A stretch of 64,000 bases of DNA, taken from the NCBI RefSeq assembly GCF_014649655.1, contig NZ_BMTL01000002.1, positions 328,536 to 392,535 of the forward strand, given 5' to 3'. Shown piece after piece: positions 8,699-20,544 of this stretch (positions are counted from its first letter, which is position 1; each line of letters starts with the position of its first letter). Origin of the DNA: Streptomyces humidus (GTDB lineage Bacteria; Actinomycetota; Actinomycetes; Streptomycetales; Streptomycetaceae). Below the pieces are notes generated by a model that had not been told where the DNA came from, made no database searches, and saw only the letters and a list, made by a program, of their open reading frames with translations. The translations under genes were made by a program, and so were the position numbers.

Positions 8699-9550
8699 TC
8701 AGCTGCTGCTGCATCGCATCTCCCTCTCGAGGAGGGCCCGGAGGGTGCACGGGGGCCGACCGGTGAGGCGCTGGACGGTGTCGGTGATGCGGTCCTCCGC
8801 CCCTTCGGCGATCGCACGGTCCATGCCGGCCAGCATCGCGGCGAACTCCGCCGGCACCTGCGTCGTGAGGTGATCGCGCATCTGCTCGTAGGTCAGACGG
8901 TGGTGGACCACGGGCCGACCGGTGACCTCGGTGATGATCGCGGCGACGTCGTCGTAGCCGAGTGTCTCGGGTCCGGTGAGGACGAGATCGGTGTTGGGGG
9001 CCTGCTCGTCGGTCAGAGCGCGCACGGCGACGGCCGCGATGTCCTCGGCGTCGACGAATCCGACCCGGCCGCTCGCCGTCGCGGTCCGGATGATGCCCTC
9101 GTCGCGGATGCTGCGAGCGTGGGCGTGCGTGCCGGTGAAGTTCTGCATGAACCACGAGGGCCGCAGTACCGCCCACTCTTCCCAGAGATCGGGCAGGGCT
9201 TGGTGCACCGTTCCCACCGCCGGGCCGCCCTCGGGGATGGCCGAGGAGCTCAGCAGCACCGCACGGCGCACGCCGGCGGTGCGGGCCTGGTGGAGGAACG
9301 GCAGCATGGTCGCCGCGGGGTCGGGGTCGCCCAGGGGCGGTATGAGGTAGAGACAGTCGACGCCGTCGACGGCGGCCGCGTGGGTGGCGGGGTCGTACCA
9401 GTCGAAGGGGACCGACTCGGCACCAGCGACCGGGACGGCCCGGCGGCCGGCGGCTTTGACTCGGTGGCCCGCGGCCGTCAGCTGCGCGGCGGTTCGGCTT
9501 CCGGTGGTGCCCGTGGCGCCGATGACCAGAGTGGTGCCGGCGGTGGTCAT
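8699..9550 (-). CDS. NmrA-like NAD(P)-binding protein
   Basis: Atypical short-chain dehydrogenase of the NmrA/SDR-a5 group, 283 residues. The N-terminal Rossmann fingerprint GATGTTG (residues 11-17) binds NAD(P). LLSSSAIPEG and RPSWFMQNF are typical of NmrA-like proteins, which often act as redox sensors or quinone/azo reductases (family knowledge). It starts at ATG 9550, overlapping the stop of the SnoaL-like gene by 4 bp (ATGA). Both genes are divergent from tetR and probably repressed by it. The exact substrate is unknown. The last residues (ending CSSS) are probably not conserved. Confidence 0.85.
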   Translation of the reverse strand: MTTAGTTLVIGATGTTGSRTAAQLTAAGHRVKAAGRRAVPVAGAESVPFDWYDPATHAAAVDGVDCLYLIPPLGDPDPAATMLPFLHQARTAGVRRAVLLSSSAIPEGGPAVGTVHQALPDLWEEWAVLRPSWFMQNFTGTHAHARSIRDEGIIRTATASGRVGFVDAEDIAAVAVRALTDEQAPNTDLVLTGPETLGYDDVAAIITEVTGRPVVHHRLTYEQMRDHLTTQVPAEFAAMLAGMDRAIAEGAEDRITDTVQRLTGRPPCTLRALLEREMRCSSS

Positions 9551-9972
9551 CGGCTGCTCCCGGCGAAGTCGGCGCCTGGCTCCTGGACGGCGAGGGGGTT
9601 CCAGTAGTCGCGATAGGACGTGAAGTGCCCGTCTCGAACGGTCACGACGGCGATGTAGGTCACGTCCAAGGGAGCACCGCTCTCCACGAGTCGGCCTACG
9701 CCGCGCATCTCGACCACGATGGTCTGTGGATCGGTGGTCTGATGGATCCGCAGGTCGGGGAAGCCGTGCAGGTCGATGTGGTCGGGGTAGTGGCGCATGT
9801 AGGCGGCGATGGCCTCCCTGCCCTCCAGCCGCCGGGGCCAGCCGCCGGGGGCGAAGGGGAACTCCATGACGCCGCCCTCGGCCCACAGGGCGACCCACGC
9901 GGGAATGTCCTTGTCGAGCAGCAGTCGCAGGCTGTGGCGGTAGAGATCCGCCGGGGAGGTCGGTGCGGACAT
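9547..9972 (-). CDS. SnoaL/NTF2-like nuclear transport factor 2 family protein
   Basis: A 141-residue cone-shaped alpha+beta-barrel protein of the SnoaL-like/ketosteroid-isomerase fold. ATG 9972 has a strong GGAGGA site; an upstream in-frame start would cover the tetR operators and is less likely. Features seen: W-x-E-G-x-x-E-F-P-F in the middle and a YRDYWNP ending, typical of these small isomerase or hydrolase proteins. It is co-transcribed with the NmrA-like gene and divergent from the TetR gene, a common arrangement for a stress- or xenobiotic-inducible pair. Confidence 0.85.
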   Translation of the reverse strand: MSAPTSPADLYRHSLRLLLDKDIPAWVALWAEGGVMEFPFAPGGWPRRLEGREAIAAYMRHYPDHIDLHGFPDLRIHQTTDPQTIVVEMRGVGRLVESGAPLDVTYIAVVTVRDGHFTSYRDYWNPLAVQEPGADFAGSSR

Positions 9973-9995
9973 GGGTGTCCTCCAGTCGTAGAATC

Positions 9996-10035
9996 CGGAC
10001 CCTGGGTCCGATTCAACGATATGGACCACGGGTCC
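9996..10035. promoter_or_regulatory. Two TetR-type operators between divergent genes
   Basis: CGGACCCTGGGTCCG (9996-10010) is a perfect odd palindrome. A related GGACC-ACG-GGTCC lies at 10023-10035. They sit in the 86-bp gap between the SnoaL-like and tetR starts, ideal for autorepression and control of both directions. Confidence 0.7.
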
Positions 10036-10058
10036 GTTTCGCAAACGGCAGGAGGACC

Positions 10059-10655
10059 ATGCCCGAACGTCAGTCGTCTCGCAAGGACGCCGTCCGCAAC
10101 CGCGAGGCCGTGCTCGCGGCCGCCGACGCCCTGTTCGCCCGCCGCGAGAGCCCCGAGGACGTCACGATGGCCGAGGTCGCGGCAGCGGCCGGCGTCGGCA
10201 AGGGCACGCTCTTCCGGGCCTTCGGCGATCGCGCCGGGCTGCTCCGCGCGCTGTACGAGGCACGGCTCGAGCCGGTCAGACAGGCCGTCGAGACCGGTCC
10301 ACCGCCCCTGGGGCCCGCGACCCCGCCACGGGATCGCGTACCCGCCCTGCTCGATGCGGTCCTGTGTTTCAAACTCGACAACCGGCGCCTCGCGCTGGCC
10401 CTGGAGGAAGGCGGGAGCCGCAGCCCGTACCGGGCGGAGCACTACGAGCGGTGGCACAGTCTGCTCCGAGCCGTACTGGAGCAGATCCCCGGCCTCAGCG
10501 ACAGCGACTTCATCGCCCACGCCCTGCTCGCCGCCACACGAGCCGACCTCGTGGAGCACCTGGCCGGGGAAGAGCGCGTTCCGCGGGAGAGGATGCGTGC
10601 GCAGCTGGCGAGCTTCGTCACCAGAGCCCTGACCTCTGGCCACCGCAAGAGCTGA
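10059..10655 (+). CDS. TetR-family transcriptional regulator
   Basis: DNA-binding repressor of 198 residues, starting at ATG 10059 with an AGGAGG site 5 nt upstream. The helix-turn-helix is seen at about residues 30-50 (TMAEVAAAAGVGKGTLFRAF), followed by a helical ligand domain. It is divergent from the SnoaL-like and NmrA-like genes and faces two matching palindromes, so it most likely represses them and itself. The inducer cannot be told from sequence. The 3' end lies inside one copy of an imperfect 31-bp direct repeat. Confidence 0.93.
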   Translation: MPERQSSRKDAVRNREAVLAAADALFARRESPEDVTMAEVAAAAGVGKGTLFRAFGDRAGLLRALYEARLEPVRQAVETGPPPLGPATPPRDRVPALLDAVLCFKLDNRRLALALEEGGSRSPYRAEHYERWHSLLRAVLEQIPGLSDSDFIAHALLAATRADLVEHLAGEERVPRERMRAQLASFVTRALTSGHRKS

Positions 10656-10701
10656 CCGCCGAAGATTGCTTCTGGCCACCGCAGGGGCTGACCGCCGAGG
10701 A
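10635..10701. repeat. Imperfect 31-bp direct repeat at the tetR 3' end
   Basis: Units at 10635-10665 and 10671-10701 differ at a few bases. The first contains the tetR stop codon, so the second may be a small duplication of the gene's tail. Confidence 0.8.
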
Positions 10702-10989
10702 GTGATCGAGGATCGGGCGAGTCCTTGATCAGCGGGGCCCCTCACGAACGGCCCTTTGCCTGAGCAAGACCAAGAAGATCAAGAAAGAGTTACCGGGCCT
10801 TTGACTCCACGCACAACCGCTGAGCCGCGGTCGTCCGCTCATCCTCGACGACGTCATCCGCGAAGGCGACGCTGTGCCGCTACGACTCGGTGAGTCGCCC
10901 TCGTCCGTTCCCACGCCGGTGACAGCCCTGCCGCTGGTCTTCCCCGGCGGCTGGGAGGGTCGGTGACGGCTTCGGAACGGACATGGCGA
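10702..10989. other. Intergenic region between tetR and aconitase
   Basis: Nothing coding is supported. The two flanking genes converge here. The only clear element is the aconitase terminator that follows. Confidence 0.5.
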
Positions 10990-11023
10990 AGGGCCGCACC
11001 CCCGTCACCGGGGATGCGGCCCT
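10990..11023 (-). terminator. Hairpin terminator of acnA
   Basis: AGGGCCGCACCCC pairs with GGGGATGCGGCCCT (one mismatch) about 32 bp after the aconitase stop. Confidence 0.75.
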
Positions 11024-11054
11024 GAAGTGCTTGCGTAACCGCTTGCTCGTCCGC

Positions 11055-13844
<2,790 letters not shown>

Positions 13845-13854
13845 TCAGGCTAAG

Positions 13855-13873
13855 TTAGGGTGGCCTTACCAAG
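13855..13873. promoter_or_regulatory. Iron-box-like sequence upstream of acnA
   Basis: This 19-mer matches the DmdR/IdeR consensus TWAGGTWAGSCTWACCTWA at 15 of 19 positions, about 85 bp upstream of acnA. An iron-dependent repressor could link aconitase to iron supply. Predicted only. Confidence 0.4.
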
Positions 13874-13900
13874 TGGCGGCCGCGGTGCGCCTTCGGCAGA

Positions 13901-13918
13901 TATCTCGATGTCGAGATA
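13901..13918. promoter_or_regulatory. 18-bp palindrome upstream of acnA
   Basis: TATCTCGATGTCGAGATA has 8-bp arms around TG. Its size and AT-rich ends suit a MarR-type dimer; a TamR-like regulator of aconitase is one possibility known from Streptomyces. It could also belong to the region to its right. Confidence 0.45.
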
Positions 13919-14264
13919 ACTCTAGTACATGAGGGCTCAATGGTCATGCCCGGGCTCGCTGTCCTGTCTCAGTGGACCCGGGGCAGTCTCGGTCTTTCCA
14001 GGGCCTCGGTGGCCGCCTCTCAGTCCTCTCGGACGAGTAGTGCGGTGTCTCAGTCTTTCCGAGGTGCCACTGACCCGCCTTGCCTACGGTCGCTGTACCG
14101 GGTCGGTGCTTGGCCATGGAGGCCGGGATGATGGAACGGGTCTGGTGGTGGACGTCAGGCCGGATGAGCGGACCGGTGAGCGCGACGCGGTGAAGTTCGC
14201 CGGAATCAGGGATGCGTGCGCTCCGGTCGGCCGGGGGTACGGGCGGGTCGGCTAGCTGGATCCC

Positions 14265-14660
14265 GTGTTCGCGGCGAATCCGCGTCGGCCGGCGAGGTTC
14301 CGGCATGCGCGGGTGACGCAGGAGGACACCGCGGCGGCCCTGCGGAAGGTGTTCGTGGGTGGAGCCGGCTTGCCGGCCGGTGCTCGGGCCTGCGGTGATC
14401 CGGTTCACGTGCTTCCGGTGGTCTACCACCTGCTGTGGTGTCGGCAGCCGGCGGTCGGCCTGGAGTCGTCGCCGTTGTCGGCGTCCGCATGGGTGACGCC
14501 GGTCCGGGTGGCGCAGGAAGGAGGCGGGGATGGCGATGCGTCCGCGGCTGCCGTCGGTGGGTGACCGGGTCCGGTTCGCCGGTCGGGAGCAGGAACGAAC
14601 CGCTTTACGGGACGGCGGCCTTGCCCCGTTGATCGGTGAAGTCAGCGCCCGCGGCATCGT
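14265..14660 (+). pseudogene. Possible relic of an integrase/transposase gene pair
   Basis: One frame reads LPVVYHLLWCRQPAVGL, recalling the C-terminal part of small TnsA-like proteins that precede Mu-type integrases in Streptomyces. A second frame begins LPSVGDRVRFAGREQ, like the start of the partner integrase. Both are cut short and lack catalytic motifs. Identification is by memory of family pattern and is weak. The flanking 13.93-14.97 kb otherwise shows no supportable gene. Confidence 0.28.
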
Positions 14661-14979
14661 CGTCGGCTACGAACCCGACGACATCGACGGCCCCCCTCAC
14701 CAAGTGGGTCCGCGATCGCCCCACCCACTACAGATTCGATCTTCACCACACCGGATGGGACACGCTCTCGCTGATCCTGCACAACGAGACAACCCGCAGC
14801 GTCACCGACCGGCCGACGAAAGACTTCCGCACCTGCCCGCCGACCTTTCCCCGCTGCTGAACCGACAGAAGATCAGGGAAAGCCACGGCAGCAGCCATGC
14901 CAGGCCTCGGTAAGGCATACAGGGAGAATCATTCGAACCGCCTGCAACGGTCGAGTGATCTTCTAAGGTGCTCCGCGTG

Positions 14980-15828
14980 ATGACCGAGATCCCCTTCCAG
15001 ACTCTTCCGGTCGACCAGACGGACGTTCGCTACGCCCATGGGCCCGACTCGTCCGCACAGCCAGGCGTGCCCGCCGGAGAGACGATCGCGCTCGACTGGA
15101 ACAACAGCGCAATCTACCCGGGAACCGCTCGGAGGTTCTGGATCCACGTGCCGGCACAGTACGACCCTTCCGAGCCGGCATCGCTGATGGTGTTCCAGGA
15201 CGGATGGTGGTACCTGGACCCCGACGGGGAGATCCGCGGCGCAACGGTCCTGGACAACCTGGTCCACCGCGGAGACATCCCCGTCACCATCGGAGTCTTC
15301 GTCGACCCAGGCGTCTTCACCGACGCCGAGAACCCCAAGAACCGCAACAACGAGTACGACGCGTTCGACGATCGGTACGTCACGTTCCTCCTCGACGAGA
15401 TCCTCCCCGAGGTCACTGCGCGCTACTCGATCACCGACGAGCCCGAGCAGTGGGGGATCTGCGGTGGCAGCAGCGGCGGCAACTGTGCCTTCACGGCGGC
15501 GTGGCTTCGCCCGGACAAGTTCCGCCGGGTCATCGGATTCCTGTCCAGTTTCACCCAGATGCCAGGCGGCAATCCCTACCCCGACCTCATTCCCGGCGCT
15601 CCTCGCAAGCCACTGCGCATTTTCATGCAGGCGGGACACCGCGACCTGCGGTGGAACCAGCCCGAATCGAACTGGCTCGCCAACAACTTGCGCGTTGCAG
15701 CCGCTCTGGCAGAGGCCGGCTATGACTTCCGCCTGGTCCTGGGCGAGGGCGGGCACAGCCCCAACCACGGAGGCGTCTTGCTCCCCGATGCCCTCCGCTG
15801 GTTGTGGCGGTCGGACAGCAACTGCTGA
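14980..15828 (+). CDS. Esterase of the enterochelin-esterase/CE1-like alpha/beta-hydrolase group
   Basis: A 282-residue hydrolase resembling the IroE/Fes and feruloyl-esterase-like group. ATG 14980 was chosen: AAGGTG lies 9 nt upstream. The nucleophile elbow is GGSSGGN (about residue 160). RFWIHVPAQYDP and MVFQDGWWYL near the start are typical of this family, and GGHSPNHGG near the end supplies the catalytic His. No signal peptide is seen, so it is probably cytoplasmic. It stands alone between non-coding stretches. The substrate could be an acylated sugar or a siderophore; sequence alone does not decide. Confidence 0.82.
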   Translation: MTEIPFQTLPVDQTDVRYAHGPDSSAQPGVPAGETIALDWNNSAIYPGTARRFWIHVPAQYDPSEPASLMVFQDGWWYLDPDGEIRGATVLDNLVHRGDIPVTIGVFVDPGVFTDAENPKNRNNEYDAFDDRYVTFLLDEILPEVTARYSITDEPEQWGICGGSSGGNCAFTAAWLRPDKFRRVIGFLSSFTQMPGGNPYPDLIPGAPRKPLRIFMQAGHRDLRWNQPESNWLANNLRVAAALAEAGYDFRLVLGEGGHSPNHGGVLLPDALRWLWRSDSNC

Positions 15829-16061
15829 TCCGCTCTCCAGGCGATCCGGCGGACATGGAGCCCTGCCTCAGGTGGATCGAGGCGAAGCGAGCGTCAGCGT
15901 CCCATCCATCCGAGGCATCCCTGCTCAGGGACTCGCCATGCCCCGGGTCGACCGAGACAGGACAGCAACCTGTGCAGAGACCGGTTTCTGCATCGGCGTC
16001 ATGGCCCCGTCTCGCCGGGGTAAACGGGAGCGGACAGGCACTCCCGACGAAGGAGGCTCCG

Positions 16062-16262
16062 ATGCCCCTCACTTTCCGCAAGAGTTTCCGCATCCTGCCC
16101 GGCGTGCGGCTGAACATCAACCGGCGGTCCTGGTCGATCACCACGGGCGGCGGGAAACACGGCCCCCGTCACACGCACAGCAGCACCGGTCGTCGTACGA
16201 CATCCGTGGATTTGCCCGGACCTTTCGGGTGGCGCCACACGCGTACCGCCAAGCGCCGTTGA
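16062..16262 (+). CDS. DUF4236 family small protein
   Basis: A 66-residue protein starting at ATG 16062 behind a near-perfect AAGGAGG site. It follows the DUF4236 pattern: an FRKSFRILPGVRLNI start, a Gly-rich strand, then GRRTTSVDLPG. The domain's function is unknown; it is often found alone or next to phage or stress genes. The second half is more basic and degenerate than usual. It lies 233 bp after the esterase, with nothing coding between. Confidence 0.78.
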   Translation: MPLTFRKSFRILPGVRLNINRRSWSITTGGGKHGPRHTHSSTGRRTTSVDLPGPFGWRHTRTAKRR

Positions 16263-16298
16263 CGAACTGTCACCCGAACGGCACCCCGGAGAGATGCC

Positions 16299-16314
16299 AT
16301 CTCATATCTGAGAT
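16299..16314. promoter_or_regulatory. Inverted repeat ATCTCA-N4-TGAGAT in the murA-like promoter
   Basis: The arms end 12 bp before the ATG of the HTH-MurA gene, which has no ribosome site. A leaderless transcript repressed by its own HTH domain is possible. Confidence 0.45.
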
Positions 16315-16326
16315 AACCTCGGCCTC

Positions 16327-17856
16327 ATGGCAGACGACTACCTCGTACGCATCGGCAAGCTCATCCGTGACGCCCGTCAACACCGGGGCTGGACACAGGC
16401 ACAGCTGGCCGAAGCGCTCGGAACCAGCCAGAGCGCCGTCAACCGCATCGAGCGCGGCAACCAAAACATCAGCCTTGAGATGATCGCTCGAATCGGTGAA
16501 GCCCTGGACAGTGAGATCGTCTCTCTGGGCTACGCGGGCCCCATGCATCTGCGGGTCGTGGGCGGTCGTCGGCTGTCGGGCGCGATCGACGTGAAGACCA
16601 GCAAGAACGCGTGTGTGGCCCTGCTGTGCGCCTCGTTGCTCAACCGGGGGCGCACGGTCCTGCGCCGGGTCGCCCGCATCGAGGAGGTCTACCGCCTGCT
16701 CGAGGTCCTGAGCTCCATCGGTGTGCGGACGCGGTGGATCAACGACGGCGTCGATCTGGAGATCGTGCCGCCGGCCGAGCTGGACATGGCGGCGATCGAC
16801 GCCGAGGCAGCCGTGCGCACCCGTTCCATCATCATGTTCCTCGGCCCGCTGCTGCACCGTGTGGACCACTTCAAGCTGCCGTACGCCGGCGGCTGCGACC
16901 TCGGTACACGGACCATCGAGCCGCACATGATCGCGCTGCGTCGGTTCGGGCTGGAGGTCGCGGCGACGGAGGGGCAGTATCACGCCGTCGTCGACCGTGC
17001 CGTCCGCCCGGACCGGCCGATCGTGCTGACCGAGCGCGGGGACACGGTCACGGAGAACGCGCTGCTGGCGGCCGCCCGGTATGACGGCGTAACCGTCATC
17101 CGCAACGCCTCTTCGAACTACATGGTCCAGGATCTCTGTTTCTTCCTGGAGGCGCTCGGCGTGACGGTGGAGGGCATCGGCTCGACGACGCTCACCGTGC
17201 ACGGTGTGGCGAACATCGACGTCGACGTGGACTACTCCCCCTCCGAGGACCCGGTAGAGGCGATGAGCCTGCTGGCCGCCGCGGTCGTCACGGAGTCGGA
17301 GCTGACGGTGCGCCGGGTGCCGATCGAGTTCCTGGAGATCGAGCTCGCGGTCCTGGAGGAGATGGGCCTCGACCACGACAGGACGCCGGAGTACCCGGCC
17401 GACAACGGCCGCACCCGGCTGGTGGACCTCACGGTCCGGCCCTCCAAGCTGGAGGCTCCGATCGACAAGATCCACCCGATGCCGTTCCCCGGCCTGAACA
17501 TCGACAACGTCCCCTTCTTCGCCGCCATCGCGGCCGTCGCCCAGGGCAAGACCCTCATCCACGACTGGGTCTACGACAACCGCGCCATCTATCTCACGGA
17601 TCTGAACAGGCTCGGCGGGCGGCTCCAACTCCTGGACCCGCACCGGGTGTTGGTCGAGGGGCCGACGCGCTGGCGGGCCGCCGAGATGATGTGCCCGCCG
17701 GCCCTGCGCCCTGCGGTGGTCGTACTCCTGGCGATGATGGCAGCGGAGGGCACGTCGGTGTTGCGCAACGTCTACGTGATCAACCGCGGTTACGAGGATC
17801 TGGCGGAGCGACTGAACTCGATCGGGGCACAGATCGAGATCTTCCGGGACATCTGA
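16327..17856 (+). CDS. HTH-domain / UDP-N-acetylglucosamine 1-carboxyvinyltransferase (MurA-like) fusion
   Basis: A 509-residue fusion. Residues 5-65 form an XRE/Cro-type helix-turn-helix (RGWTQAQLAEALGTSQSAVNRIE). Residues 75-509 are a complete MurA fold, the enzyme that adds enolpyruvate to UDP-GlcNAc in the first step of peptidoglycan synthesis. Key residues look intact: the SKNACVALL Lys-Asn pair, the active-site Cys in GGCDLGTRTIEPH, the Asp in GLNIDNVPFF and the Arg in YDNRAIY. No ribosome site precedes ATG 16327, suggesting a leaderless mRNA. It is a second MurA, possibly self-regulated by its HTH. Whether it is the housekeeping or a conditional enzyme cannot be told here. Confidence 0.9.
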   Translation: MADDYLVRIGKLIRDARQHRGWTQAQLAEALGTSQSAVNRIERGNQNISLEMIARIGEALDSEIVSLGYAGPMHLRVVGGRRLSGAIDVKTSKNACVALLCASLLNRGRTVLRRVARIEEVYRLLEVLSSIGVRTRWINDGVDLEIVPPAELDMAAIDAEAAVRTRSIIMFLGPLLHRVDHFKLPYAGGCDLGTRTIEPHMIALRRFGLEVAATEGQYHAVVDRAVRPDRPIVLTERGDTVTENALLAAARYDGVTVIRNASSNYMVQDLCFFLEALGVTVEGIGSTTLTVHGVANIDVDVDYSPSEDPVEAMSLLAAAVVTESELTVRRVPIEFLEIELAVLEEMGLDHDRTPEYPADNGRTRLVDLTVRPSKLEAPIDKIHPMPFPGLNIDNVPFFAAIAAVAQGKTLIHDWVYDNRAIYLTDLNRLGGRLQLLDPHRVLVEGPTRWRAAEMMCPPALRPAVVVLLAMMAAEGTSVLRNVYVINRGYEDLAERLNSIGAQIEIFRDI

Positions 17857-18099
17857 AAGCTCCAGGAATAACGTGAAACCCCTCTTGAACCGCATGTATG
17901 CGAGCCAGGAGGGGATTCAGCTTCGTCTGTGGGACTTCTCAGGGACTCTTGGCCGCCGGGAGACTGCCGGTTTCGAGGGCTGAGGAGCGGACTGCCCGGC
18001 ACGGCGCGTGATGGGGCATGGCCTGAGCGACTCATGGGCGAGGACAGGTCGGGCCGCGTTCTCGACTCATTGCTTTGCTGTCACGCTCAGACACCCTCC

Positions 18100-19807
18100 A
18101 CGGGCCCGTCCCGCTCACTCCGGACGCAAGCTCGCGCATCGTACGACCTGGGCAAGCCGCGCCAGCGTATAGGCCTGTACCGCACAGTCCTGCACGAGGG
18201 CCTGCGCGACGACCTGCCCCGCTACCTCGACCGGGACCTGCTCCTCCAGCTGTGGCCGGTGCTGCGCACCCTCGTCGGCCGCAGCGTGCGCACCGTATGG
18301 GAAGAGACCTTCCCCCAGCTCGCCTCCATGGGACGAGGACGGGCTCAAGGCGTCCCGGCTCGCGACGGCTCAGGCCCTGACCGGCCTGTCGGCGGAACTG
18401 TCCCGCGCCCTGTCCACCGAGGCCCTCGGCCGGGCGACCGGACTCATGAACCAGCGGCTCCAGGCACTGCGCCGCCGCTCCGGCTACCAGCGGAGCCAGA
18501 AGAACCTGATGACGCACATCAAGGGATGGGCCGTCAGCACCCACTCGGTGCGGCAGCTGGAGCTCACCCCGAAGCTCTTCGACCTCGTCGTCATCGACGA
18601 GGCCAGCCAGTGCTCCATCGCCTCGGTGCTGCCGCTGCTCTTCCGGGCCCGCCGGGCACTGATCATCGGCGACCCCATGCAGCTCAGGCACATCTCCGGC
18701 GTGTCACCGCAGCAGGAACGGCAGGCACGGACGCGGGCCGGACTGAGCGCCGCCCAACTGGAGCACCACCGCCTCACCTACCACGTGCACTCCTCGTACC
18801 ACGCGGCCGAGCAGCACGGCGAGGGCGCGCTGCTCCTCGACGAGCACTACCGCTGCCACCCGCGGATCGCGGACGTCGTCAACGGCCGCTGCTACGGCGG
18901 CCGGCTGCGGGTGCTGACCGACGTGCGACGGCAGACGCCCGGACACGACCCGGTGGGAGCGGCCGACCCTGCACCGGTGCTCGGCTGGGTCGACATACCC
19001 TCCGGGGGATCGGCGCGCGGCGGCGACGGGCGGTCCTGGCGCAACGCGGCGGAGGCGGAGGCCGTGCGGTGCGTGGTCGACGGACTGCTGGCGGGACTCG
19101 AACCGGACGCGACGGTGGGAGTGGTCACGCCGTTCCGCGCGCAGAAGGAGGCACTGGCCCGGATGTGGCGAGACGACGACCGGGTCCGGGTCGGCACCGT
19201 CCACACCTTCCAGGGCGGACAGCGCGACGTGATGGTGCTCAGCCCGGTGGCGGCGCCCAACACCCCGCCCCGGACGACGCACTGGGTCGCGAGCCAGGTC
19301 AACCTGTGGAACGTGGCGGTCACTCGGGCCAAGTCGCAGCTGATCACCGTCGGCAACCTCGCCTTCTGGCAGGGGCAGAGCGGCCTGCCGGCCCTCCTCG
19401 CCGCGCGCTCGGCACCCCTGAGAGCGGGCGACGACGGTCCTCCGGCCGAAGCGGACACGCCCGGCCCGGTGGCCGAGGCCCGCGAGGACCTCGTCGACCG
19501 CCTGCAGAGGTACCTGACCGGCCGGGGGATCACCGATCTGGAGCGGGCCGTGCTGGTGGGCGGACACCCGGTGGACCTGCTGTTCACCGACGCCGGCGAG
19601 AACACGGCGGTGCTCATCGACCCCGGACCGGAGCCCGGCACGGACCCCGCGCGGCACCTCCGGCTTCTCCACGCGCGAGGCGACCTGCTCACCGGCCTGC
19701 CTTCGGGGGGCCACGGCGCCAAACCCTGCCCGGTGAGCCGGACGGTGCGGGTGCCCGCCTGGCGCATCCTGCCGGGCGAGCCCGCGCTGACAACGCTGTT
19801 CGGCTGA
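18100..19807 (+). pseudogene. Truncated, frameshifted SF1 (UPF1-like) DNA/RNA helicase
   Basis: The C-terminal motor of an AAA_12-type SF1 helicase is clear from 18446 on: VVIDEASQCS (motif II), GDPMQLRHIS (motif III), DEHYRCHPRI (motif IV region), TVHTFQGGQRDV (motif V) and WNVAVTRAKSQL (motif VI). Walker A is absent. Upstream, 18140-18327 reads RIGLYRTVLHEGLRDDL to FPQLAS in another frame and joins WDEDGLKASRL after a single extra base near 18328. So the gene is both 5'-truncated and frameshifted. A 453-residue remnant from ATG 18446 could still be made but could not hydrolyse ATP normally. A C-terminal nuclease-like tail (residues about 340-450) is present. Confidence 0.7.
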
Positions 19808-20494
19808 GCCGCGCGCAGGACGGCCGGATTCCTCGGAGCCTGGCCGCGGCCCGCTCAACCGTCGGACAGGCTCCGTACGACGTACGTCATGGGCTGGTGG
19901 GCGGCCATGGGCAAGGGGATTGCTCTGGGACTTTCCTGGGACTTCCGGCCGCATCAGCCAGTACGAGCCTGAAACAACCGGACGGTCATTCCTACAGGAC
20001 AACGACTTGCGATATTTCTGGGACTTTGGGCCTGCGGCGGGCCGCAAGCCACGCTCCACGGACCCAGGCCGACCCGCCACGGCTACGCGAAGATCGCGTC
20101 GATGGCGGCGTCGCCTCGTGCGCCGGCGCGGGGCAGCGAGTCGGCAGCTCGCGGTCGTACGGTCCTGCGAGAGGCAAGAGGCCCTGTTCTCGAAGTGTCT
20201 GTTGTCGAAGTGTCGTGCGGGCGTGGTTGCCGGTCCAGTCCGTCCGCTCCTGGTGCGACTGTCTCGCCCAGCGACTCCGACAATTCGGGAACGCGGCCGA
20301 CCGGTCCGAGCGCCGGCCCCGGTACGGCTCGGACATGAGCCCTACGGCGGCATCGGCGGCATCCGCCACCCACGAAATCCCGGCCGGCAACGAGCCAGGA
20401 CTCCCGCGACGGCGGCCATCTCATGTCTGACGGGCGAGAACCACACTGGAGTTTCGGAGTGAGAACGACCTCTCGGTCGGCTGCCCTGCCGGAT
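19808..20494. other. Intergenic, about 690 bp, no supportable gene
   Basis: Both strands give only low-complexity, Arg-rich frames without family signals. The phrase CTGGGACTT recurs several times (19929-20035), also loosely near 17930, perhaps a scar of past rearrangement around the helicase relic. Confidence 0.45.
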
Positions 20495-20520
20495 GCCCAC
20501 CGGGAGGATGCCCGGTGGGC
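20495..20520 (-). terminator. Hairpin terminator of second LPMO gene
   Basis: Perfect 10-bp arms (GCCCACCGGG / CCCGGTGGGC) with a 6-nt loop, 24 bp after the stop. Confidence 0.85.
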
Positions 20521-20544
20521 CCGGGAATGCGCGTCACGCCGTGA

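Noticed and set aside
14640..14870. IS630-type transposase fragment (WVRDRPTHYRF)
   Set aside because: Similarity is a few residues only and no DDE motif is present.
13930..14970. Possible genes between the aconitase promoter and the esterase
   Set aside because: Frames are short and low complexity; only a weak integrase-like relic is listed.
17929..20430. Long plus-strand frame over the helicase remnant
   Set aside because: Only its early part (about 18140-18327) matches helicase sequence; the rest is out of frame with motifs II-VI.
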